Positions 36,160-44,644 of a stretch of 64,000 bases of DNA are shown here, in pieces. Both the position numbers and the translations under genes were made by a program. Below the pieces are notes generated by a model that saw only the letters and a program-made list of their open reading frames with translations, was not told the origin of the DNA and did no database searches. The DNA is from Saccharopolyspora erythraea NRRL 2338 (GTDB lineage Bacteria; Actinomycetota; Actinomycetes; Mycobacteriales; Pseudonocardiaceae), in the NCBI RefSeq assembly GCF_000062885.1, contig NC_009142.1, positions 6,437,584 through 6,501,583 of the forward strand, in the 5' to 3' direction. Every line of letters begins with the position of its first letter. The stretch's first letter is position 1.

Positions 36160-37092
36160 CTACCGGACCCCCGCCAGGAACGAGCCGACCGCCGCGCGGA
36201 TCGCGCTCGGGCCGAGCCCGTGCGCGACCTCGTGCTCCTCGGCGGTGCCGTACGCGCGCAGTTCGGCGTCGCGGCGCACGCCCAGGGCGAGGACGCGGTG
36301 CGGGATGTCGGTCAGCGCGTCGCCGACCGCGTGCGCCGACGTGCCCGCGAGGTAGGGCTCCACCAGGACGACGTCCGGTCGGGCGCCCTGCACCGCGTGC
36401 CGCAGGCCGGTCACGTCGAATGGCCGCACGGTCGCCGTGTAGAGCACCGTCACGTCGAGGCCGGCGGTGGCGGAGAGGACGGGCCGCAGCATCGGGCCGA
36501 CCGCCAGGACGACGCCCTCCCGGCCTTCCCGCACGCGGCGCCAGCCCGGCCCCCGCGCCACCGGTTCGGCGTTGACCCGCTCGGAGAGACGCACGTAGAC
36601 GGGGTCGTCGCCGGGCAGCGCCGACCGGATCAGCTCCGCCGCCTCCTCGGGATGCCCCGGCACGTGCACGGTCCAGCCGGGCAGCGTGTCCAGCAGCGCC
36701 ACGTCGCCCGGGGCCATGTGCGTGCGCCCGGCCCCGGGGTAGTCGTACGACGCGCCGGTGCTCACGACGACCGCCCCCACGCCCTGGTGGTTGAGGTCGA
36801 GCTTGAGCTGCTCGAAGGGGCGTTCCACCAGGAACGGCGTGATCGAGTGCACTACCGGTCGCAGGCCGGTCAGCGCCATCCCGCCGGCCACGCCGATCAT
36901 GGCCTGTTCCCGGATGCCGACGTTGACCACGCGGTCCGGGTGGCGGCGCGCGGCGTCGGTGAAGCGGTCCGCGGAGATCTCCGCGAGCACCACCGCCAGC
37001 CGCGGGTCGGTGTCGAGCGCGGCGGCGACGGTGTCGACGAACGCCTCGCGCATGGTCGTCTTCTCAGCGATCGCGGTCATGTCCCGGTTCAT
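36160..37092 (-). CDS. transketolase-like protein, C-terminal (pyrimidine-binding) subunit
   Basis: This 310-residue protein is the C-terminal half of a split transketolase: a pyrimidine-binding domain with the Glu-containing segment VVNVGIREQAMIGVAGG, then a transketolase C-terminal domain (TVRPFDVTGLRHAVQGARPD). It needs the N-terminal subunit encoded just upstream to form a thiamine-diphosphate enzyme. The ATG 37092 overlaps that gene's stop by four bases. Split enzymes of this type occur in archaea and actinobacteria and may act in sugar-phosphate or secondary metabolism. Substrate specificity cannot be read from sequence. Confidence 0.85.
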   Translation of the reverse strand: MNRDMTAIAEKTTMREAFVDTVAAALDTDPRLAVVLAEISADRFTDAARRHPDRVVNVGIREQAMIGVAGGMALTGLRPVVHSITPFLVERPFEQLKLDLNHQGVGAVVVSTGASYDYPGAGRTHMAPGDVALLDTLPGWTVHVPGHPEEAAELIRSALPGDDPVYVRLSERVNAEPVARGPGWRRVREGREGVVLAVGPMLRPVLSATAGLDVTVLYTATVRPFDVTGLRHAVQGARPDVVLVEPYLAGTSAHAVGDALTDIPHRVLALGVRRDAELRAYGTAEEHEVAHGLGPSAIRAAVGSFLAGVR

Positions 37093-37787
37093 CCCTTCGG
37101 CTCGACCTCGGCGACCACCACGAGCGGGCGGCCAGGGCGGGTGTCGGTGAGCGCCTCGCGCAGCGCCTCGTGGTCGCGGCCGTCGACGGTGCGCTGCGCC
37201 CAGCCCTCGCGGGCGAAGCGCTCGCCGATGCCGCCCGGCCAGCCGTAGCTCGCCGAGGCGTTGTCGACGACGACGGCGGTGAGCTGCCCGAGCCCGCGGC
37301 GGCCCGCGACGGCGATGGCCTCATGGTTGCTGCCCTCGTCGAGCTCGGCGTCGCCGACGAGCACCACCACGCGCGGGTCGCGCCGGCCTCGGGCGCGCAG
37401 GCCCAGCACCACGCCGAGGGCCAGCGGCAGCCCGTGGCCGAGCGAGCCGCTGCCGATCTCCACTCCCGGCACGAGCATCCGGTCGGGGTGGTGCCCGAGC
37501 ACGGAGCCGAACTCGGCGAACCGGCGCAGCTCGGAGCGGTCGAAGAAACCCTTGGCGGCGAGCACGGCGTAGTAGGCCATCGGACCATGGCCCTTGGACA
37601 GCAGGAAGCGGTCGCGGTCCGGGTCGTCGGTCCGGCGCGGGTCGACCGCGAGCACCTGGTCGTAGAGCACCCACAGGACGTCGAGGGTGGATGTCGCGGC
37701 GGGCTCGTGCTTCTCGTCGCCGGTCATCTCGCTCATCAGCGCACCGAGATCGGCGTAGCCGTACCCGGGCGCGGTCGTGATCGTCAT
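37089..37787 (-). CDS. transketolase-like protein, N-terminal (diphosphate-binding) subunit
   Basis: This 232-residue protein has the thiamine diphosphate binding region of transketolases: LLSKGHGPMAYYAVLAAKGF, GSGSLGHGLPLALGVVLGLR and VVVLVGDAELDEGSNHEAI (the GDxxxxEG..NE type metal-diphosphate motif). It is coupled to the C-terminal subunit. There is no ribosome site in front of ATG 37787, while a SoxR-like operator with a matching -35 box lies 32 bases upstream. The transcript could therefore be leaderless and redox-controlled. Confidence 0.86.
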   Translation of the reverse strand: MTITTAPGYGYADLGALMSEMTGDEKHEPAATSTLDVLWVLYDQVLAVDPRRTDDPDRDRFLLSKGHGPMAYYAVLAAKGFFDRSELRRFAEFGSVLGHHPDRMLVPGVEIGSGSLGHGLPLALGVVLGLRARGRRDPRVVVLVGDAELDEGSNHEAIAVAGRRGLGQLTAVVVDNASASYGWPGGIGERFAREGWAQRTVDGRDHEALREALTDTRPGRPLVVVAEVEPKG

Positions 37788-37870
37788 GCGACCAGCGTGA
37801 AACTTCGAGTTGGCTGGAGGTCAAGGGGAAATACTTCGACCTGGGTCTAGGTTTCACCTACGCTGGCGAC
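37788..37870. promoter_or_regulatory. divergent transketolase/soxR control region with probable SoxR box
   Basis: On the minus strand ACCTCCAGCCAACTCGAAG (37803-37821) aligns with the SoxR operator consensus ACCTCAAGTTAACTTGAGG at 14 of 19 positions. A TTGACC box (37819-37824) overlaps its upstream end, as in MerR-family promoters with a long spacer. A near-palindrome GACCTGGGTC lies at 37839-37848 on the soxR side. The gap also contains GTGAAAC and GTTTCAC, 47 bases apart, as inverted copies. Confidence 0.5.
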
Positions 37871-38332
37871 GTGTCGAAACCACCGAAGCTCCTCACCATC
37901 GGCGAAGTGTCCTACCGCAGCGGTGTCGCGCAGACCGCGCTGCGCTTCTACGAGCAGCGCGACCTGATCACCGCCACCCGCACCAGCGGCAACCAGCGGC
38001 GCTACGACCGCACGGTGCTGCGCAGGCTGGCGTTCATCCGCGCCGCGCAGCGGGTCGGGCTGAGCCTGGAGCAGATCGCCGACGCGCTCTCGACGCTGCC
38101 CGCCGACCGCGCTCCCGGCAAGGCCGACTGGTCGCGGCTGTCGCGGAGCTGGCGCGACGAGCTCGACGCCCGCATCGAGGGACTGCAGAAGCTGCGCGAC
38201 AACCTCACCGGCTGCATCGCCTGCGGCTGCCTGTCGCTGCGGACCTGCGCGCTGAACAACCCCGACGACATCGCCATGGACCGGCTCGGCCCGGGCCGGA
38301 CGCTGCTGCAACCGGCCGCCGACACCCGCTGA
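37871..38332 (+). CDS. soxR: redox-sensing MerR-family regulator SoxR
   Basis: This 153-residue protein has an N-terminal MerR winged-helix (LTIGEVSYRSGVAQTALRFY) and a dimerisation helix. Near the C-terminus it has the SoxR [2Fe-2S] cysteine motif CIACGCLSLRTC (CX2CXCX5C). SoxR activates target promoters when redox-cycling compounds oxidise the cluster; in actinomycetes it often answers self-made redox metabolites. The start is GTG 37871. It is divergent from the split transketolase pair, which carries a SoxR-like box. No other typical SoxR targets lie here. Confidence 0.92.
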   Translation: MSKPPKLLTIGEVSYRSGVAQTALRFYEQRDLITATRTSGNQRRYDRTVLRRLAFIRAAQRVGLSLEQIADALSTLPADRAPGKADWSRLSRSWRDELDARIEGLQKLRDNLTGCIACGCLSLRTCALNNPDDIAMDRLGPGRTLLQPAADTR

Positions 38333-38426
38333 CGTTGGTGCGAATTCACCGGATCAGCGCTGCACTCGTTGCTTGTTGACATCTAGGCTCTCGGACCGTC
38401 GCACCAGCCGTCCCCCGGGAGGTCGA

Positions 38427-39653
38427 GTGAACGTCCGAGCCGTGCTGGCAACGCTTGCGGTACCCGTCCTGATCGCCGTGCCCGCGGCCGGCACGACGTC
38501 GGCCGCGGCGCCGACGCTGACCGCTCTGGACGCCACGTTCACGGTGTCCGAGCGCGGCAGCTTCGACACCTACGGCGCGCGCGTCGCCGCGCTGGACGGG
38601 CTGCTGGAGAAGGCTCCGGTGGACACCGTGTTCGGCGAGGCCAACCGGGACGCGGTGGACGCAGGCGCGGGCAGCTGTCCCGCCGGCATCCCGGCTCCGG
38701 ACGCCTCGTGGTTCTGCTGGTACGGCGCGCAGAACGACCCGCCGAACGACGACGCGGGCACCGAGAACTGGATGCCCCAGGGGATCACCGGTAGCTGGGA
38801 CGCCGCCGCGGGCGGCGGCACATCGGCGCGCGGGCTGCTGGTGAGCTGGTACGACGCGCAGAACCTCGGCAAGGGCGTGCGGATCTCGTTCGTCGACAAC
38901 TCCGACCCGGCCAACGTGCGCTACCGCCACGCGCTGCTGGTCGAGCCGACCGCGGGCGACGACTTCCGCGGAGTGACCGTCCCGGACGGGAAATCCCTGC
39001 ACGCGGGCGGAATCGCGTGGGTCGGACACCACCTGTACGTGGTGGACACCGACCGCGGCGTGCGGGTGTTCGACCTCGACCACATCTGGCGCACAGCGGC
39101 CGACCCGAGCAAGAGCAAGATCGGCAACGACGGCAACGGCAACTTCCACGCCTTCGACTACCGCTTCGTGATCCCGCAGGTCGGCGAGTACACACAGGAC
39201 GGTACGTGCGTGCGCCCGGCGCCCAACCCGAAGACCGACCCGCTGTGCTGGTCCTACGTCGGTGTCGACCACAGCAGCAACTCGCTGGTCACCGGCGAGT
39301 ACATCAGCGGCAAGCCGGGCGGCCGGGTCGTGCATTGGCCGATCGACGAGACGACCGGACGGCTCGTGACCGGCGGCGGGGGCGCGGTGTCCTCGGTCGC
39401 GGCGTACCAGACCTCGCGCACCAACGTGCAGGGCGCGACCTCGCACGACGGCACGTTCTGGCTCAGCAGCAGCACCGGGCGCGGCAACGACGGGCAGCTG
39501 CACCGCACGCGCGTGGGCCAGTCGGGCACCACCTCGGCGACGCCGACCGGCCCGGAGGACCTGTCGTTCGACCCGGCTTCGGGCGACCTGTGGTCGGTGT
39601 CGGAATGGCCGGAACTGCGGGTCGTGTTCCGCACCCCGAACGCCGCGGGATAG
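38427..39653 (+). CDS. secreted protein of unknown function, beta-propeller-like
   Basis: This 408-residue protein has a Sec signal peptide (VRAVLATLAVPVLIAVPAA, cleavage near TTSAAA) and no later membrane segment. The body is beta-rich with repeated GxxWVGHHLYVVDTD-like blade segments (YRHALLVEPTAG, GGIAWVGHHLYVVDTDRGV, EDLSFDPASGDLWSVSEWP). This suggests a propeller or lectin-like fold, exported to the cell surface or medium. A cysteine-containing loop (GSCPAGIP, SWFCWYG) follows the N-terminus. I chose GTG 38427 because GGGAGGTCGA lies just upstream. No enzyme motif is recognised. Confidence 0.65.
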   Translation: MNVRAVLATLAVPVLIAVPAAGTTSAAAPTLTALDATFTVSERGSFDTYGARVAALDGLLEKAPVDTVFGEANRDAVDAGAGSCPAGIPAPDASWFCWYGAQNDPPNDDAGTENWMPQGITGSWDAAAGGGTSARGLLVSWYDAQNLGKGVRISFVDNSDPANVRYRHALLVEPTAGDDFRGVTVPDGKSLHAGGIAWVGHHLYVVDTDRGVRVFDLDHIWRTAADPSKSKIGNDGNGNFHAFDYRFVIPQVGEYTQDGTCVRPAPNPKTDPLCWSYVGVDHSSNSLVTGEYISGKPGGRVVHWPIDETTGRLVTGGGGAVSSVAAYQTSRTNVQGATSHDGTFWLSSSTGRGNDGQLHRTRVGQSGTTSATPTGPEDLSFDPASGDLWSVSEWPELRVVFRTPNAAG

Positions 39654-40028
39654 CGTCCGGGGCCCCGGCAACAGCCGGGCAACCGGCAACAGCCGGGCAA
39701 CCGGCCGACGGACGGGCGACAACCGGCAACAGCCGGGCAGCCGGCCGACGGACGGCGTGCGGGCGCGATCCCCGGCCGCCGCACGGGCGAACCGCGCGCC
39801 GACGCGGCCGCCGGACGCCGGCCGCCAGGGCTGTTCCACAAGCCGTGTCAGCCGCATGTGGCGTGGGACCCCGATAGTCGCGGGTTCTCAGGCGTCCTCT
39901 GGCGAGGACGGCTTTCGCGGCGTACGGGGTGATACGCGAGAAAAAGATCCCGAAGTCAGAGGCGCCTGCGGTTCCGCCACCCGCGCCGCCACGCAAACCA
40001 CCTCTGACACATCACCCAAGCCCCGCCG
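39654..40028. repeat. gene-free region with 18-bp and 40-bp repeats
   Basis: No gene is supported. An 18-bp unit CCGGCAACAGCCGGGCAA occurs at 39665 and 39683 and again at 39723, and CCGGCCGACGGACGG occurs at 39701 and 39741, giving a 40-bp higher-order repeat. Further on, GTCAGAGG (39955-39962) and CCTCTGAC (40001-40008) form a possible hairpin with a long loop near the end of the response regulator gene. Confidence 0.6.
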
Positions 40029-40712
40029 CTACCGGGACGAGGACCGCCACCGGTAGGTCATCTCGGGCCGTCCGACGCCGCCGTACTGCGGTTGCCGGTC
40101 GGCCATCCCGTTGCCCACCAGGTACTCCAGGTACCGACGCGCCGTCACGCGGGAGACGCCGGCCGACTCCCCGACCGCGCCCGCCGACGCGCCTTCCGGG
40201 GCCTCGCGCAGCGCGGAGAGGACCGCCGCCAGCGTCTCCTCCCCCATGCCCTTGGGCAGCGGGGTGCGGTCGGTGCCGCGCAGCGCCGAGAAGGCGCGGT
40301 CGATCTCGGCCTGGCCGCTGGCCTCCCGGTCGTCGCTGAGGCTGGCGCGGAACCGGGCGTAGTCCTCGAGCTTCTCGCGCATGGCGGCGAAGGTGAACGG
40401 CTTGAGCAGGTACTGCACGACACCGCTGGCGATGGAGGCGCGCACCACCTTCAGGTCCCGCGCCGAGGTCACCGCGATGACGTCGGGGCCGTTTCCCGCG
40501 GTGCGCAGCGCGCGGGCGACCTGCAGGCCGTCGATGTCGGGCAGCCCGAGGTCGAGCAGCACCAGGTCGACCCCGGTCTTCTCCAGGAACCGCAACGCGT
40601 CCTGGCCGGTGCGGACCCGGCCCGCGACCTCGAAGCCCTCCACCCGGTCCACGTAGGCCGCGTGGGCTTCGCCGACCAGTGGGTCGTCCTCGACCACCAG
40701 AACCCGGATCAA
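40029..40712 (-). CDS. CitB/DpiA-type response regulator
   Basis: This 227-residue protein has a receiver domain (about 1-120) with the phosphoacceptor in VDLVLLDLGLPDIDG and the conserved lysine in LLKPFTFAAM. The C-terminal DNA-binding region has the winged-helix type layout of CitB/DcuR proteins (AGVSRVTARRYLEYLVGNG). The TTG start overlaps the kinase stop by four bases, so it is in one operon with the sensor. It likely activates the divergent dicarboxylate symporter gene, which has a repeated TGAACACAA sequence upstream. Confidence 0.87.
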   Translation of the reverse strand: MIRVLVVEDDPLVGEAHAAYVDRVEGFEVAGRVRTGQDALRFLEKTGVDLVLLDLGLPDIDGLQVARALRTAGNGPDVIAVTSARDLKVVRASIASGVVQYLLKPFTFAAMREKLEDYARFRASLSDDREASGQAEIDRAFSALRGTDRTPLPKGMGEETLAAVLSALREAPEGASAGAVGESAGVSRVTARRYLEYLVGNGMADRQPQYGGVGRPEMTYRWRSSSR

Positions 40713-42322
40713 CGCGCCCCCGCCTCCGGTTCGGCGGGGATGCGCACGGTGAAGACCGCACCGCCGTCGTCGCCGACCTCCACGGTGCCGCCGTAGCGGC
40801 GCACGCTCTGGCCGACCAGGGCCAGCCCGAGCCCTCGCGATCCGTCCTTCGTGGACCAGCCGCGCTGGAAAACCCGTTGTGCCGCTTCCGGATCGATGCC
40901 CGGACCGTTGTCGGCGACCCGGATCAGCAGCTCTGCGCCCGTCCTCCTGGCGGTCACCACCACCTTCGGGTCGGCGGCGTCCTGAGTTGCCTCCACGGCG
41001 TTGTCGATCAGGTTGCCGAGGATGGTGACCAGGTCGCGCGAGTCGACCCGGCCGCGCACCGACTCGTCGATCTCGGTGTCCTCGCTGAGCACGACCTCCA
41101 CGCCCCGCTCGCTCGCCTCCGCGCTCTTGCCGAGCAGGACCGCGGCCAGCACCGGCTCCGACACCGCGCCCACCACGCGGTCGGTGAGCTGCTGGGCGAG
41201 CTCGAGCTCGGCGGTGGCCAGGCCCGCGGCCTCCTCGGCCCGCCCCAGCTCGATAAGCGAGACGACGGCGTGCAGCCGGTTCGCCGACTCGTGGGCCTGC
41301 GAGCGCAGCGACTCCGAGAAGCCGTGCAGGGTGTCGAGCTCCCCGCTGAGCGCCTGGAGCTCGGTGTGGTCCCGCAGGGTCACCACGCTGCCGAGATCGC
41401 GGCCCCCGCTGCGCACGGCCGATGAGTTGACCAGCAGCACGCGGTCGTCGGTCAGGTGGACCTCGTCGCGCACGGCGTGCCCGGAGGCCAGGTCGTCGGC
41501 CAGCTGTTCGGGCAGCCCCAGTTCGGAAACCAGCGCACCCTCCACTTCGGAGGGCTGCGAGGACAGCAGAACGGCGGCGCCGTCGTTGCAGAGGGTGACG
41601 CGTCCGGACGGCGAGACGAGCAGGAGCCCTTCGCGCACCGCGTGCAGGATCGCGTCGTGGTACTCGTACATCCGGCTCAGCTCGGCCGGGGTGAGCCCGT
41701 GGGTGTGGCGGGCGAGCCGCCTGTTGACCAGGTAGGTCAGCGCCCCGCCGATGGCCAGCGCGGCCGCGGCGACCAGCACCAGCGCGGTCACGTGGCCCTG
41801 GACCTCGGCGGTGAGCACCCGCATGTGGATGCCGACCGAAACCAGACCGCGCACCTGCCCGCCGTCGCCGAAGACCGGGACGACCGCGCGCACCGACGGA
41901 CCGAGCGAGCCGGTGTAGGTCTCGGTGAACACAAGCCCCGTGCGGGCCTGGTCGATGTGGCCGATGAACGGCCGGCCGATGCGGGTGGGGTCGGGATGGG
42001 TGTAGCGGATGCCCTCCGGCGTCATGATCGTCACGAACGCGACGCCGGTGGCGGTGCGCACCTCCTCGGCGAGCGGCTGGAGCTCGGCGGAGGCGTCCGG
42101 GCGGCCCATCGCGGCGCGCACCGCGGGCAGCGACGCGACGGCCCGCGCCACCGACACGACCTCGCCGGTGGCGGCGTCCTCGGCCTGGCGCCGCGCGTCG
42201 TACCAGGACAGCGCCGCGCCGCCGAGCACGACGAGGGCCACCACCACGATCTGCAGCACGAACAGCCGCCTGGACAGGCTCCAGCCGCGGCCGGGCCGGT
42301 TCCGCGTCAGTTCCACGTGCAC
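40709..42322 (-). CDS. CitA/DcuS-type sensor histidine kinase
   Basis: This 537-residue kinase has two membrane segments (about 19-37 and 150-170) around an extracytoplasmic PAS-like sensor (about 38-149), a cytoplasmic PAS domain (about 200-280), and a kinase with the phosphoacceptor in SQAHESANRLHAV and ATP-binding motifs LGNLIDNAVEA and GLGLALVGQS. This is the CitA/DcuS family, which senses citrate or C4-dicarboxylates. I prefer GTG 42322 because GGAGGAAG precedes it; upstream in-frame starts extend to 42400. It is coupled to the response regulator and divergent from the symporter gene. Confidence 0.86.
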   Translation of the reverse strand: MHVELTRNRPGRGWSLSRRLFVLQIVVVALVVLGGAALSWYDARRQAEDAATGEVVSVARAVASLPAVRAAMGRPDASAELQPLAEEVRTATGVAFVTIMTPEGIRYTHPDPTRIGRPFIGHIDQARTGLVFTETYTGSLGPSVRAVVPVFGDGGQVRGLVSVGIHMRVLTAEVQGHVTALVLVAAAALAIGGALTYLVNRRLARHTHGLTPAELSRMYEYHDAILHAVREGLLLVSPSGRVTLCNDGAAVLLSSQPSEVEGALVSELGLPEQLADDLASGHAVRDEVHLTDDRVLLVNSSAVRSGGRDLGSVVTLRDHTELQALSGELDTLHGFSESLRSQAHESANRLHAVVSLIELGRAEEAAGLATAELELAQQLTDRVVGAVSEPVLAAVLLGKSAEASERGVEVVLSEDTEIDESVRGRVDSRDLVTILGNLIDNAVEATQDAADPKVVVTARRTGAELLIRVADNGPGIDPEAAQRVFQRGWSTKDGSRGLGLALVGQSVRRYGGTVEVGDDGGAVFTVRIPAEPEAGAR

Positions 42323-42697
42323 ATCGGCTTCCTCCCACGCCTCCGGGGCGGGCGGTGCCACCACAGGTGACCGGGCGGGCGGTGGCGATGCCACCGGCAC
42401 CCGCGACCACCGCGCCGGCAGCCGCGCCCGCGGCCCGGGCTAGCAGGTCGTGGCCGGTTTCCGGCGGTCCGGCACCGCTCGCGCCGACGCCGCAGCGACC
42501 GGGTCCGACCTGCGCTCGGGCCCAGCGCGCACCCTACTCCGCGGCGCGGCGATCGGACGCCGGTAGTTGTGAACACAATGAACACAAGAGTGACGGGGCC
42601 GATGTCGAGCGCCGATAGTCTCATCCCAACACCAGCCGTGACCTGCGCCACGGCGGACCAGACGCAAAACGCCCGGTAGTCCAGTAGGAGATCAACT
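42323..42697. promoter_or_regulatory. control region between the CitA-type kinase and dctA
   Basis: This 375-bp gap has no gene. At 42567-42587 it contains the perfect palindrome TTGTGAACACAA followed by a second copy of TGAACACAA. The nine-base unit is repeated exactly in tandem at 42570-42578 and 42579-42587. This is a good candidate operator for the adjacent CitB-type response regulator on the side of the symporter gene. A ribosome site TAGGAGA precedes the symporter GTG. Confidence 0.6.
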
Positions 42698-44086
42698 GTG
42701 GCAAGCAAAGACGCTGCGCCGCCCGGCACCCGCCGCCGGGACCGGACCCACTACCTCTACATCGCCGTGATCGTGGCGGTGCTGGCAGGCATCGCGGTCG
42801 GATTCGCCGCGCCCAAGCTCGGTGTCGCACTGAAACCGCTGGGCACCGGGTTCGTCGACCTGATCAAGATGATGATCTCGCCGGTCATCTTCTGCACCAT
42901 CGTGCTCGGCGTGGGAGGTGTGCGGAAGGCCGCCAAGGTCGGCAAGGTCGGCGGCCTCGCGCTGGGCTACTTCATGGTCATGTCGGTGGTCGCGCTGATC
43001 ATCGGCCTGGTCGTCGGCAACTTCCTGCACCCCGGCGAGGGCCTGCAGATCACCGAGTCGCTGCGCGGCCAGGGCCAGGACCAGGCCGGTGAGGGGGCCA
43101 AGTCCACCACCGAGTTCCTGCTCGGGATCATCCCGGAGACGCTGGTCTCCGCGCTGACCGAGGGCGAGGTCCTGCAGACCCTGCTGGTCGCCCTGCTCGC
43201 CGGTTTCGCGTTGCAGGCCCTGGGCGACAAGGGCACGCCGATCCTGCGCGGCATCGAGCACATCCAGCGCCTGGTGTTCAAGATCCTCGCGATGGTGATG
43301 TGGGCGGCCCCGGTCGGCGCCTTCGGCGCGATCGCCGCGGTGGTCGGCGCGACCGGTGTGGACGCGCTCAAGGGCCTCGCCGTGATCATGTTCGGCTTCT
43401 ACCTGACGTGCCTGCTGTTCGTCTTCGTGATCCTCGGTCCGCTGCTGTGGTTCGCCGCCCGGGTGAGCCTGCTGAAGCTGCTGCGCTACCTGGGACGCGA
43501 GTTCCTGCTGATCGTGTCCACCTCGTCGTCGGAGGCAGCGCTGCCGCGGCTGATCGCGAAGATGGAGCACCTCGGCGTGAGCAAGCCGGTCGTCGGCATC
43601 ACCGTGCCCACCGGGTACTCGTTCAACCTCGACGGCACCGCCATCTACCTCACGATGGCCTCGCTGTTCATCGCCAGCGCGATGGGCGACCCGCTGACGA
43701 TCGGCGAGCAGATCTCGCTGCTGCTGTTCATGATCGTGGCCTCCAAGGGCGCGGCAGGCGTGAGCGGCGCGGGCCTGGCCACCCTGGCGGGCGGCCTGCA
43801 GTCGCACCGCCCCGAGCTGCTCGACGGCGTCGGCCTGATCGTGGGCATCGACCGCTTCATGTCCGAGGCCCGCGCCCTGACCAACTTCGCGGGCAACGCG
43901 GTGGCCACGGTGCTGATCGGCTCGTGGACCAAGGAGATCGACCGCACCCAGGTGCAGCGCGTGTTCTCCGGCGCGGCCCCGTTCGACGAGCAGGCATTCG
44001 CCGACGACCCCGACGGCAAGGGTTCCGGCGACGCGGAGAAGCCGCCCGCGGGCGAGGAGACCGCGAAGGTCGGCGCCGACAAGTAG
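42698..44086 (+). CDS. dctA: C4-dicarboxylate/cation symporter (DctA/GltP family)
   Basis: This 462-residue protein is a dicarboxylate/amino acid:cation symporter. Hallmarks are FVDLIKMMISPVIFCTIVLG near the N-terminus, the serine-rich SSSEAALPRLIAKMEHLG re-entrant loop and VVGITVPTGYSFNLDGTAIY with the NxDG cation motif, then AGVSGAGLATLAGGL. It has about eight membrane helices with two re-entrant loops. The last 40 residues form an acidic hydrophilic tail. The start is GTG 42698 with TAGGAGA upstream. The divergent CitA/CitB-type system suggests that it imports succinate, fumarate or malate. Confidence 0.9.
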   Translation: MASKDAAPPGTRRRDRTHYLYIAVIVAVLAGIAVGFAAPKLGVALKPLGTGFVDLIKMMISPVIFCTIVLGVGGVRKAAKVGKVGGLALGYFMVMSVVALIIGLVVGNFLHPGEGLQITESLRGQGQDQAGEGAKSTTEFLLGIIPETLVSALTEGEVLQTLLVALLAGFALQALGDKGTPILRGIEHIQRLVFKILAMVMWAAPVGAFGAIAAVVGATGVDALKGLAVIMFGFYLTCLLFVFVILGPLLWFAARVSLLKLLRYLGREFLLIVSTSSSEAALPRLIAKMEHLGVSKPVVGITVPTGYSFNLDGTAIYLTMASLFIASAMGDPLTIGEQISLLLFMIVASKGAAGVSGAGLATLAGGLQSHRPELLDGVGLIVGIDRFMSEARALTNFAGNAVATVLIGSWTKEIDRTQVQRVFSGAAPFDEQAFADDPDGKGSGDAEKPPAGEETAKVGADK

Positions 44087-44098
44087 TCGCGCAGACCG

Positions 44099-44132
44099 CG
44101 AAGGGGGCGTCCGCGAGCGGGCGCCCCCTTCG
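44099..44132 (+). terminator. hairpin terminator after dctA
   Basis: A perfect 11-bp stem (44099-44109 with 44122-44132) closes a 12-base loop, 12 bases after the symporter stop. Confidence 0.75.
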
Positions 44133-44280
44133 CCGTTCGCGCACGGCGTACTGCGTCCGGCAGCCGGGTGGGCGATCCTGTGCGAAACCGGCGGCGCGCG
44201 GTGTCGATCCGCGGGCGCCCCGTTCGTACAGGGGGTGGGACGCCGGGCGGGACCGGCGGCCGAGCCGAGGAGGGCCGACG

Positions 44281-44634
44281 ATGAAGCACTACCTGCTGAG
44301 CGTGTACCAGTCCGCCGGGGCCCAGCCCCCGCCCGAGGGTCCTCGCCCCGGTCATGCGCGATGCCGGCGCCGTCAACGACGAGATGCGCGCCGCGGGGGC
44401 GTGGATGTTCGCGGGCGGTCTGCACGCGCCGAGCACCGCGACCGTGCTGAAGGCCCAGGGCTCCGGAATGCTCACCGCGGACGGGCCGTTCGCCGAGGGC
44501 GAGGAGCTGCTGGGCGGCCTCGCGGTCATCAGGGCCGCCGACCTCGACGAGGCGCTGCGGTGGGGTCGCGAGCTCGCCCGCGCGACGACGCTGCCGATCG
44601 AGGTCCGCCCGTTCCACGACCAGCCGGAAAGCTG
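44281..44634 (+). pseudogene. DGPF/YCII-domain protein, one-base frameshift
   Basis: The start ATG 44281 has GAGGAGG upstream and encodes MKHYLLSVYQSAGAQPPPE in one frame. After the GGG at 44337-44339 the family sequence continues in the next frame (APVMRDAGAVNDEMRAAGAW, then MLTADGPFAEGEELLGGLAV with the DGPF motif). Removing one G restores a continuous protein of about 117 residues. DGPF proteins are standard partners of ECF42 sigma factors, and an ECF42-type gene begins 11 bases downstream. The gene is therefore inactive, uses a programmed slip, or has a sequencing error. A start at ATG 44354 would give a 93-residue product lacking the N-terminal strand. Confidence 0.85.
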
Positions 44635-44644
44635 ACCGCGGGCC

